DNA of 64,000 nt from Hymenobacter psoromatis. Its GTDB lineage: Bacteria > Bacteroidota > Bacteroidia > Cytophagales > Hymenobacteraceae. Position numbers and translations under genes: made by a program. Position 1 is the first letter of the stretch; the number at the start of each line of letters is the position of its first letter. Of this stretch, positions 44,507 through 52,015 are shown piece by piece. The stretch lies in NCBI GenBank assembly GCA_001596155.1, contig CP014771.1, positions 5,084,001 through 5,148,000 of the forward strand, given 5' to 3'. Below the pieces are notes generated by a model that was not told where the DNA came from, searched no databases, and saw nothing but the letters and a program-made list of their open reading frames with translations.

Positions 44507-47050
44507 ATGACTACGGACAGCCCAAATTTCAGCCGAAGCCACGGCTTCCTACCCACCGAGCTACCCGGCCTCGACACCCTGACCGAGCTGGCCCTCGACC
44601 TGCAATGGTCGTGGAACCACGCGGCCGATACGCTCTGGCAGCAGCTCGACACTGAGCTGTGGGACCGCACCCACAACCCTTGGGTGGTGCTGCAAACCGC
44701 CTCGCGTGAAGTGCTGGAGCAGCGCCTCGCCGACCCGGCCTTCCAAGGCCAGATGGCGGCCCTGATGACGCAAAAGCAGCAGGCCACCGACCGCCCCAAG
44801 TGGTTTCAGGAGCAGCACCCGAACTCGCCCCTGACCTGCGTGGCCTATTTCAGCATGGAGTATATGCTGAGCGAGGCGCTGCCCATTTACGTGGGCGGGC
44901 TGGGCAACGTGGCCGGCGACCAGCTGAAAACGGCCAGCGACCTGGGCGTGCCCGTGGTGGGGGTAGGGCTGCTGTACCAGCAGGGCTACTTTCGGCAGGA
45001 AATTGACCGCCAGGGGATGCAGCAGGCGCTGTTTCCGTACAACGACCCCGGCCAGCTGCCCATTACCCCGCTGCGGCTGCCCAATGGGGAGTGGCTGCGG
45101 CTACGGATTACCCTGTCGGGCTTTCCGGTGTGGCTGCGCATCTGGCAGGCGAAGGTGGGCGACGTGATGCTGTATCTGCTTGATAGCAACGACCCGGCCA
45201 ACCTGCCGCAGCACCGGGGCGTCACGACCGAGCTGTACGGCGGGGGCATGGAGCAGCGCATTCAGCAGGAAATTATTCTCGGCATCGGGGGCTGGCGCGT
45301 GCTGCAAGCCCTGGGTATCCGGCCCGACGTGTGCCACCTCAACGAAGGCCACGCGGCCTTCGTGGTGCTGGAGCGGGCCAAGACCTTGATGCGGGAAACC
45401 GGCCTCGCCTTTGAGGCGGCGCTGGCCGTGACGCGCCCCGGCAACCACTTTACCACCCACACGGCCGTGGCGGCGGGCTTCGACCACTTCAGTCCGGCCC
45501 TGATGAACCAGTTTTTGGGCGACTACGCCCGGCAGGAGCTGGGTATCGACCTGGATACCCTGCTGGCGCTGGGCCGCCAGCGCCCCGCCGATTCCTCGGA
45601 GAGCTTCAACATGGCTTTTCTGGCCATTCGGGGCTGCGGGGGCATCAATGGGGTGAGCAAGCTGCACGGGCAGGTGAGCCGGCAGCTGTTTAGCGGGCTG
45701 TTTCCGCGCTGGCCCGTCGAGGAGGTGCCGATAGGCTACGTTACCAACGGCGTGCATATGCCCAGCTGGGATGCCGAGGCCGCCGATGCCATCTGGACCA
45801 CCGCCTGCGGCAAAGACCGGTGGCGCGGCGACCTGACCGCGCTGGCCCAGCACATCGGCCAGGTGCCCGACGCCGACTTGTGGCAGCTGGCGACCAGCTG
45901 CCGCCAGGCGCTGGTGGCCTACACCCGCGAGCGGCTGGCCCGGCAGTTCACTGTGGCGGGCTACCCGCCAGGGCTGGTTGATATTGCTGGTAAGGTATTC
46001 GACGACAATACGTTGATGCTGGGCTTTGCCCGCCGCTTCGTGGACTACAAGCGGCCCGACCTGCTGCTGCACGACCCCGAGCGGTTCGTCCGCCTGCTCA
46101 CCAACCGCGCGCAGCCCGTGCAGCTGGTGCTGGCCGGCAAGGCCCCGCCCTTCGACGAGGGTAGTAAAATTCTGATTCAGCGGTGGATACAGTTTGTTGA
46201 CCAGCACCAGCTGCATCAGCACGTGGTTTTTCTGAGTGATTATGATATGCTCATGGCCGAGCACCTGGTGCAGGGCGTGGATGTGTGGCTGAACACGCCC
46301 CGCCGGCCCTGGGAAGCCAGCGGCACCAGCGGCATGAAGGTGCTCGTGAATGGCGGCCTCAACCTCTCGGAGCTGGACGGCTGGTGGGCCGAAGCCTACA
46401 CCCCCGCAGTGGGCTGGGCCATCGGCGACGGCCAGGAGCACGGCGACGACCCCGCCTGGGACGCCGCCGAGGCCGACGCGCTCTACACCCTACTCGAAAC
46501 CCAGGTGGTGCCCGAGTTCTACGCCCGCGACGCCCACGGCATCCCCGTGCGCTGGGTCGAGCGGATGCGCCAAAGCATGGCCACCCTCACGCCGCAGTTC
46601 TCGGCCAACCGCACCGTGCGCGAGTACACGGAAAGCTACTACCTGCCCGCCGCCACCCGCTACGCCCAGCGCGCCACCAACCAAGGCGCGGCCGGGGCGG
46701 CCATCGTGCAGCAACGCCAGCAGATTGCTAGTGAGTGGGATAAGCTGGAATTCGGCCAGGTGCAAACGGATACCGTCGCTGGCGGCTACCGGTTTCAAAT
46801 ACCAGTCCGGCTGGGGGCGCTTACCCCCGCCCAGGTGCTGGTAGAGCTGTACGCGACGGGCCTCAACGGGGCCGCGCCCCTGCGAATCCCGCTAAAGCCG
46901 GACGCGGCCCCCGATGCCGACGGCCACTACCCCTACCAGGCGCTCGTCACCACGACCCGCCCCGCCGGTGATTTCACGGCCCGCATCCTGCCCGCCTACG
47001 AAGGCATCGCCGTGCCGCTGGAGGACCAGCACATTCGCTGGCAGCACTAA
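44507..47050 (+). CDS. glgP: Alpha-glucan (glycogen/maltodextrin) phosphorylase
   Basis: About 847 residues of the GT35 short-type phosphorylase family with an N-terminal DUF3417 domain (LTELALDLQWSWNHAADTLWQQLD). It releases glucose 1-phosphate from alpha-1,4-glucan with phosphate and pyridoxal phosphate. Blocks: YFSMEYMLSEALPIYVGGLGNVAGD, VCHLNEGHAAFVVLE, YVTNGVHMPSW, GFARRFVDYKRPDLLL and the PLP site EASGTSGMKVLVNGGLNLSE (Lys about 612). The ATG at 44507 is preferred over a GTG 15 bases upstream. The last about 80 bp are duplicated at 47796. Confidence 0.95.
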   Translation: MTTDSPNFSRSHGFLPTELPGLDTLTELALDLQWSWNHAADTLWQQLDTELWDRTHNPWVVLQTASREVLEQRLADPAFQGQMAALMTQKQQATDRPKWFQEQHPNSPLTCVAYFSMEYMLSEALPIYVGGLGNVAGDQLKTASDLGVPVVGVGLLYQQGYFRQEIDRQGMQQALFPYNDPGQLPITPLRLPNGEWLRLRITLSGFPVWLRIWQAKVGDVMLYLLDSNDPANLPQHRGVTTELYGGGMEQRIQQEIILGIGGWRVLQALGIRPDVCHLNEGHAAFVVLERAKTLMRETGLAFEAALAVTRPGNHFTTHTAVAAGFDHFSPALMNQFLGDYARQELGIDLDTLLALGRQRPADSSESFNMAFLAIRGCGGINGVSKLHGQVSRQLFSGLFPRWPVEEVPIGYVTNGVHMPSWDAEAADAIWTTACGKDRWRGDLTALAQHIGQVPDADLWQLATSCRQALVAYTRERLARQFTVAGYPPGLVDIAGKVFDDNTLMLGFARRFVDYKRPDLLLHDPERFVRLLTNRAQPVQLVLAGKAPPFDEGSKILIQRWIQFVDQHQLHQHVVFLSDYDMLMAEHLVQGVDVWLNTPRRPWEASGTSGMKVLVNGGLNLSELDGWWAEAYTPAVGWAIGDGQEHGDDPAWDAAEADALYTLLETQVVPEFYARDAHGIPVRWVERMRQSMATLTPQFSANRTVREYTESYYLPAATRYAQRATNQGAAGAAIVQQRQQIASEWDKLEFGQVQTDTVAGGYRFQIPVRLGALTPAQVLVELYATGLNGAAPLRIPLKPDAAPDADGHYPYQALVTTTRPAGDFTARILPAYEGIAVPLEDQHIRWQH

Positions 47051-47092
47051 GGCGCGGAGGCATCCAGGAATTAGCGGAGTGAATTCTTCTTT

Positions 47093-47134
47093 AAAACTAC
47101 AAAAGTTGCACTTATGGGCAACTTTTGTAGTTTT
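47093..47134 (+). promoter_or_regulatory. Perfect 17-bp inverted-repeat operator of the toxin-antitoxin unit
   Basis: AAAACTACAAAAGTTGC (47093-47109) is repeated inverted at 47118-47134, with an 8-bp spacer. It lies 5 bp before the toxin start and is the kind of site a HigA-type antitoxin binds for autoregulation. ACTTTTG in the right arm may also serve as a -7-like box. Confidence 0.75.
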
Positions 47135-47139
47135 GTGCC

Positions 47140-47489
47140 GTGAGCAATAGCTCAAAGTGCCGAACCGTCATCTTCTACAAAGGCTACTTCGAGCAGTTTT
47201 TCCTGCGGCAGCGTGATAAGGTGAAAGCCAAAATCATCTGGACGCTTGAACTGCTTGAAGAAGTAGACCGAATACCCGAAACCTACCTCAAGCACCTGGA
47301 AGGCACCGAGGGCCTGTATGAAATACGCGTTCAACTGGCCAGTGACATTTTCCGCATCTTCTGCCTTTTTCGATGGAGGCAAGCTGGTCGTCTTAGCGAA
47401 TGGTTTTCAGAAGAAAAGTCAGAAGACGCCAAAAGCAGAAATCGAAAAAGCCCTGAAAATCAAACAAGCATATGAGCAAGAAAAAAAAT
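47140..47489 (+). pseudogene. HigB/RelE-type toxin with a frameshift
   Basis: It starts at GTG 47140. The first about 74 codons encode a HigB-like mRNA interferase (CRTVIFYKGYFEQFFLRQRD, ETYLKHLEGTEGLYEIRVQ, DIFRIFC). Right after, at GCCTTTTTCGA (about 47363-47373), the frame must shift by one base to continue with the family's FFDGGKLVVLANGFQKKSQK and EIEKALKIKQAYEQ, ending at TAG 47489. Without the shift the protein ends in an unrelated tail at 47475. Possibilities are inactivation, a sequencing error in the T run, or a programmed shift. The shifted frame overlaps the antitoxin start by 18 bases, as in intact operons. Confidence 0.8.
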
Positions 47490-47783
47490 AGCGTGACTAC
47501 CCTGAACGAGTTCAAGGATAAGCAGTACGGCCCACGCGGCGCAACGAAACGCGAAGAACTGGAGGCCGGGTACGAAAACTTCAAGTTAGGAACCTTGCTG
47601 CACGAGGCCCGGCTGGAGCGCGGCCTGACCCAGGCAGAACTAGCCGAAAAAACCGGTACCTCCAAGTCGTACATCTCCAAAATCGAGAACAATGTCAAAG
47701 AAGTACGTCTATCTACCTTACAGCGAATTGTGGAAGTAGGATTAGGGGGGCGTATTTCGCTGGCAATCAATTTCCAATCGTAG
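47472..47783 (+). CDS. HigA-type antitoxin, XRE-family HTH
   Basis: 103 residues. N-terminal charged linker (about 1-35), then an XRE HTH (GTLLHEARLERGLTQAELAEKTGTSKSYISKIENNVKEVRLSTLQRIVEVGLG, about 38-90). It binds and neutralises the HigB toxin encoded just upstream and should repress the operon through the 17-bp inverted repeat at 47093. It appears intact although the toxin frame is broken. Confidence 0.85.
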   Translation: MSKKKNSVTTLNEFKDKQYGPRGATKREELEAGYENFKLGTLLHEARLERGLTQAELAEKTGTSKSYISKIENNVKEVRLSTLQRIVEVGLGGRISLAINFQS

Positions 47784-47795
47784 CGCAGTGACTTA

Positions 47796-47879
47796 CTTCA
47801 CGGCCCGCGTCCTACCCGCCTACGAAGACATCGCCGTGCCCCTAGAGAACCAGCACATTCGCTGGCAGCACTGAGGCGG
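47796..47879 (+). repeat. Duplicated 3' end of glgP
   Basis: This segment matches the last about 80 bp of glgP (46973-47056), with few mismatches. In the corresponding frame it still reads TARVLPAYEDIAVPLENQHI and RWQH-stop. The toxin-antitoxin unit lies between the two copies. The rest of the gap to 48141 shows no gene. Confidence 0.9.
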
Positions 47880-48141
47880 GGGTAGCAGAGCGGCGAACAG
47901 TGTTAGACTCGTTTCGCGGAGTTCTCCCTCAACATAAACGTTCGTTTACAAATCGTGACAAGACTGGCTATACCGTTTTTCGGCCTCTGTTATCCAATGA
48001 CATTCTATAGGAGTTGAAATACGGAGGCGAGCTAAAAATATAAGCAGGTTGAAATCGTCAGTAGGGTACGGCGCGCTAGCCGCCCGGACTACTCCCGCAA
48101 GGAGTAGTTCTTACCCCTTCCTGTACTGAGAGAAAAAGAGG

Positions 48142-49128
48142 ATGACCAAACTAATTGCCATTGAAGAGCATTTTCTCACCCCCGCCATTCGGGCCGCCTG
48201 GGCCGCTTCGGCCATCGGCCAGGAGGGAACCGCCATCTTTGACCAAGGAGAAGTGGCAGCCCTACTGGACGACCTTGGCCAGCGGCGCCTGGCGCTGATG
48301 GACGAGAGCGGCGTGGACGTGCAGGTGCTCTCGGTCACGACGCCGGGCTTGCACAACCTGGACCCGGTGCCCAGTGTGACGCTGGCCCGGCAAACCAACG
48401 ACCTGCTGGCCGCGGCCATCGCCCAGCATCCCACCCGCTTGCAGGGCTTGGCTACCTTGCCCACCGCCTCCCCGGCCCACGTGGCGACAGAACTCGCCCG
48501 CAGCGTGACGCAGCTGGGTTTCAAGGGCGCGATGCTCAGCGGCCGCACCCGCGACAAAAACCTGGACCACCCCGATTTTTGGCCCCTGTTTAAGGAGGCG
48601 GCCACGCTGGGCGTACCCTTGTTCATCCACCCCCAAATCCCGCAAAAGGCTGTGCGGGAGGCACTCTACTCTGGCTTTAGCGACTTCGTAGACCTCGGGT
48701 TTGCGACGGTTGGACTAGGCTGGCACTACGAGGCGGGCATTCAATTCGTGCGCCTGATGCTAGCCGGCGTGTTTGATGCCTATCCGGACTTGCAAATCAT
48801 TCTGGGCCACTGGGGCGAGGTAGTGCTCTTCTACTTGGACCGGCTCACGGCGCTGGGGCGGGTGGCTAATTTGCAACGGCCCATTGGCGACTATTTCCGG
48901 CAGAATCTGTACGTGACCCCGAGTGGCATGTGGAGCCAAGCCTACCTGCAACAGGCGCTAACGCTGGTGGGGCCGGAGCGCCTGCTCTTCTCCACCGATT
49001 ACCCCTACCAATACAAGCCAGGACAACCAGGCCGCCAGTTTTTAGCGCAAGCGGCGCTCTCCGCCGACCAGCAGACCTTATTCGCACACGGCAACTGGGA
49101 ACGGCTTACTCAGCTCGCTGTGCAGTAA
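48142..49128 (+). CDS. Amidohydrolase_2 family (gamma-resorcylate decarboxylase-like)
   Basis: 328 residues of the ACMSD-like amidohydrolase branch. The metal motif is EEHF (about 8-11) in place of HxH, with His in PLFIHPQ (about 176), a second His/Glu in ILGHWGEVV (about 222) and Asp in FSTDYPYQY (about 293). The family includes non-oxidative decarboxylases of hydroxybenzoates and hydrolases, all Zn- or Mn-dependent and cytoplasmic. No aromatic-degradation genes are nearby, so the substrate stays open. It is a single-gene unit. Confidence 0.88.
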   Translation: MTKLIAIEEHFLTPAIRAAWAASAIGQEGTAIFDQGEVAALLDDLGQRRLALMDESGVDVQVLSVTTPGLHNLDPVPSVTLARQTNDLLAAAIAQHPTRLQGLATLPTASPAHVATELARSVTQLGFKGAMLSGRTRDKNLDHPDFWPLFKEAATLGVPLFIHPQIPQKAVREALYSGFSDFVDLGFATVGLGWHYEAGIQFVRLMLAGVFDAYPDLQIILGHWGEVVLFYLDRLTALGRVANLQRPIGDYFRQNLYVTPSGMWSQAYLQQALTLVGPERLLFSTDYPYQYKPGQPGRQFLAQAALSADQQTLFAHGNWERLTQLAVQ

Positions 49129-49144
49129 AAGGGGTCGCACTATA

Positions 49145-49304
49145 CTAGAGCGGTTCCCAAGTCGGCGTACAGCTTGGTTGGTGCGGACTGCCGGCTTTTC
49201 GCCGGCTGTCCGCTCTTTAAAAGAACGAGCGGCACGAACGACAAGCGGACAGCCGGCGAAAAGCCGGCAGCCCGCCCCGTACACCGACTTGGGAACTGCT
49301 CTAG
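49145..49304. repeat. Large imperfect palindrome after the amidohydrolase
   Basis: CTAGAGCGGTTCCCAAGTCG at 49145 is inverted at the end (CGACTTGGGAACTGCTCTAG, to 49304), with an inner stem GACTGCCGGCTTTTCGCCGG...CCGGCGAAAAGCCGGCAG. The region from 49305 to 49596 is AT-rich and holds no recognisable gene. Confidence 0.85.
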
Positions 49305-49596
49305 GAACGGAAAACAACGGTAGTGCGGTACAGGTATGATGAGTAGGAATAGGAGTAGAACGATTGAAAAATAATATTTTTCATTCATTAGGGGAAAGTC
49401 AGTGCCCTTCTTGGTTCTAAGAAAAGTCACTTAACGTAATGCAAGTTATAAACCCGACCTTGGAATCCGTGCGGTTTTTGGCCTCTTCGGCTGCTGCACC
49501 CGGCGTGGTACTTTGGCGTGGTACTAGGTTTTGATTAGGATGGTTACAAAGCTCATCCTGTTTTCTGCTGCTGATGTTGCCCTACCCTTACGTGCC

Positions 49597-49941
49597 ATGA
49601 ACCCCATCAAAAAACGGCTACTGCTACTGGGTCTGCTACTGTTTCTGGCATGGACGATTCCCTCGGAACCCACATTTTATGTCAGCTATTTCGGTTCAAC
49701 GCCTGCGACGGTGTACATTGACGACGAGGCGGCGTTCACCGTGACGACCAACTGGTATTCAAACCACACAGCACGACTCCGGCCGGGCATTCACTCGCTG
49801 ACTCTACGCCGGGATGGGACCGTGATTAGGACGTGGTTCCTCTACCTACATATGAATTCCACTGCGGTGGAGTATTCCCACTTCCAGGATAAGCCTGGGC
49901 TTACGTTGGACGCGAGTTGGCACCTGGGAAGAGTTTTGTGA
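49597..49941 (+). CDS. Hypothetical membrane-anchored protein, 114 aa
   Basis: About 114 residues from the ATG at 49597. A single N-terminal membrane helix or uncleaved signal (RLLLLGLLLFLAWTI) is followed by a beta-rich domain (FYVSYFGSTPATVYIDDEAAFTV, ARLRPGIHSLTLRRDGTVIRTWFLYL) that resembles small PEGA-like or Ig-like beta domains, but no family can be named. It would be periplasmic. Confidence 0.6.
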   Translation: MNPIKKRLLLLGLLLFLAWTIPSEPTFYVSYFGSTPATVYIDDEAAFTVTTNWYSNHTARLRPGIHSLTLRRDGTVIRTWFLYLHMNSTAVEYSHFQDKPGLTLDASWHLGRVL

Positions 49942-50220
49942 GAATAAGGCATATATACCCCAGTCGAAGGGTAGGTTTGAGTATAGGTAAAGCCCTTTTA
50001 CATGTTGCAAACGGTCCTTTGCAACACATAAAATTACAGCCTCAAAAGCTACCCCCCCTACTACTGTAGCACTACACTTTATTAGTATAACATGAGTTTA
50101 AACTTCTTAAAGCCAGAATCTTAATCATAAAAAACACAACAAAAAGGTTAGTCGGGGCTCTGGCTATCGGCGGGGGGTAGGGGAAACAGGGTGTGGGCAA
50201 GCCAACAAACGCCCGCTACC

Positions 50221-51126
50221 TCACAGCAAATAGAAGCCTTCGGGCGCGAGCGGCGCGGGCACGGCGCTTTCGTGCAGCAGCTGGCGCAGGTTGATTTCCA
50301 CGGTGCGGGCCAGGGCCGTGACCGGCGTATCGGTGGGCTGGTTGCTGAAGGGGTCTTGCAGGTAGCGGGCGGTGCGCTCCAGCAGGAAGAAGGTGGAGCC
50401 GGTGGTCAGCAGCACCGGAATTTCCCACAGCCCAATGGCCTGCACCAAGCCCAGCGACAACGTGAACAGAAACAGGTAGATGAAAAAATGCACCAGCCGC
50501 CGGTAGCTGGCCGGAAACACCGTGTTTTTGAGGCGCTCGGCCTGACCCAGCGCGTCGCAGAGGCGCACCAGCGTGGCATCCAACTGCACCTGCTGGAAGG
50601 CGTTGAGCGCGCCCGCCTGGTAGAGGGTTTTGAGCTGCGCCGTGTGCAGGGCCAGAAGCGCCAGGGGTTTATTATCCTGCTTATACGCGTACTCCAGCTC
50701 GTCGGGGGGTAGGAACTTCGTGAGGGTGGCGGTGGTGTCCAGGCCGCGCAGGGTTTCGCCGAGGCAGTAGCACCAGGCTATCTGGCGGTGGGCCAGCGCC
50801 CGCAGCGGCCACGGCGCGGCGGCCAGCACGGCATCGGGCACGAAGCCGCCGGCTTGCAGCACCAGCGTACGCGAGTCGTTGACGATGGTGCCCCACACCT
50901 TGCGGGCCTCCCACCAGCGCTCGTAGGATTGGTTGGTTTTGAAGGCCAGCAGCAGCGAAATCAGGCTACCCAGGATGGTGGGCAGTTGCAGCGGCACGGG
51001 CGGCAGGCAGGCCCCAATCACGCGCTTGAGCAGGTGGAAGAAGCTGGAAATCAGCAGCACCCGCACCAGGTCGGGGCGGATGCCCCGGAAGAGGTAGGCG
51101 GCCGGGAGCCTGGTATTGAGCAGCAT
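50221..51126 (-). CDS. Bestrophin-family (YneE) anion channel
   Basis: About 301 residues with four hydrophobic segments. Family blocks: FRGIRPDLVRVLLIS, LGSLISLLLAFKTNQSYERWWEARKVWGTIVNDSR (about 56-90, the most conserved stretch), YRRLVHFFIYLFLFTLSLGL, and IPVLLTTGSTFFLLERTARYLQDPFSNQPTD with the acidic segment known in bestrophins. Bacterial members form pentameric channels in the inner membrane. The ATG at 51126 gives a normal N-terminus. Confidence 0.9.
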   Translation of the reverse strand: MLLNTRLPAAYLFRGIRPDLVRVLLISSFFHLLKRVIGACLPPVPLQLPTILGSLISLLLAFKTNQSYERWWEARKVWGTIVNDSRTLVLQAGGFVPDAVLAAAPWPLRALAHRQIAWCYCLGETLRGLDTTATLTKFLPPDELEYAYKQDNKPLALLALHTAQLKTLYQAGALNAFQQVQLDATLVRLCDALGQAERLKNTVFPASYRRLVHFFIYLFLFTLSLGLVQAIGLWEIPVLLTTGSTFFLLERTARYLQDPFSNQPTDTPVTALARTVEINLRQLLHESAVPAPLAPEGFYLL

Positions 51127-51149
51127 AGCGGGTACGGAAAAGGGCGGAC

Positions 51150-51382
51150 CTACGAAGCTAGCAGCATCCAGGTGGCCAGCTCGTCCCACATCAGGCGCGC
51201 GGCGCGGCGGTCGTCGCGCAGGCGGTGGCAGTGCTGGGCCGGCAGCACGGCTAATATTTGCTCATAGCCGGCCTGGGTCGAGGCCAGCGTTTGCTCGGCT
51301 CCCAATAGGCGTGCAGCAGGTCGTCCGCGGCATCGTAGTCGAGCACGAGGGTAGGAGATGCAGATAAGAGGCGGTGGCGCAT
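51150..51382 (-). pseudogene. Frameshifted small protein (STAS/SpoIIAA-like)
   Basis: From ATG 51382 the frame reads MRHRLLSASPTLVLDYDAAD and LLHAYW, then shifts near 51300. The next frame continues GAEQTLASTQAGYEQILAVL, PAQHCHRLRDDRRAARLMWD and ELATWML to 51150. Joined, this makes a protein of about 76 residues like small SpoIIAA/STAS-like proteins of this group (LDYDAA...W...QA...I...L), but truncated at the C-terminus. A single-base error cannot be ruled out. Confidence 0.6.
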
Positions 51383-51497
51383 ACGGAAAGCGCAACTGTT
51401 TAGGAATTGGTAAAGCTTCGGTTGAATGTCATGCTGAACGCAATGAAGCAGGACGTTCTCCGTGATTTACAGCAAACCCCTACCCCCCGCAAAAGCG

Positions 51498-51604
51498 CTA
51501 AAACAGGTCGGTAATAGCGCTCACGCGGATGAGCTTTTTAGTAACGTCCTCGATACCCAGCCCGGCCAACTCGCGGCCGTAGCCCGAATGAGGTGCTTGA
51601 AGAA
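51498..51604 (-). pseudogene. C-terminal remnant of an aldehyde dehydrogenase-like gene
   Basis: The minus strand reads HSGYGRELAGLGIEDVTKKL and IRVSAITDLF-stop (stop at 51498). SGYGRE.A..GI resembles the end of NAD-dependent aldehyde dehydrogenases. There is no upstream part: the frame runs directly into the 3' end of the gene at 51605. The stretch 51383-51497 holds a half-copy of a TCATGCTGA-type repeat. Confidence 0.45.
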
Positions 51605-51919
51605 TCAGTAAGCAGCTGTTTTTCCCTTCAGGGCCTGCATTAGCTCGTTTGAAGCGGTGGCGCTGTGGATGCCGTAGCCGTTGACCAGGGTGCCTTTTAG
51701 GTTGAAGGTGGGCGACGAGATGGCGTACACCACGGCCTCCCCGTCGGGGTTGGAATCACCTTCAAAGAGATAGTGCTTATCCACCGCAAACTCGTGCGGC
51801 GACAACCAGATGGCCGAGCGCCGGCCAGCCAGGTAGCTGTCTTGCAGGTTGAAATCCTCGGTGTAGCCCTCTTTTTTGAGCTGGGCCAGTAGCGCCGCAA
51901 GGGTGGTCATCGGTTCCAT
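51605..51919 (-). CDS. Conserved Bacteroidota small protein, about 104 aa
   Basis: 104 residues (or 101 from the ATG at 51910). Blocks such as LKKEGYTEDFNLQ, HEFAVDKHYLFEGDSNPDGEAVVYAISSP, FNLKGTLVNGYGI match a widespread about 100-residue Bacteroidota family that databases often label phosphoribosylpyrophosphate synthetase, although it is far too short for that enzyme and has none of its motifs. Function unknown. Confidence 0.7.
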   Translation of the reverse strand: MEPMTTLAALLAQLKKEGYTEDFNLQDSYLAGRRSAIWLSPHEFAVDKHYLFEGDSNPDGEAVVYAISSPTFNLKGTLVNGYGIHSATASNELMQALKGKTAAY

Positions 51920-52015
51920 AGCAAAGCAGGATGAGCAGGATAGGGAGGAGAATATTTCCTTACTGCTGACCAACTCAAAGCTAGTGGCGCGGCCCCGCCG
52001 GAAGCCTGACGTAAA

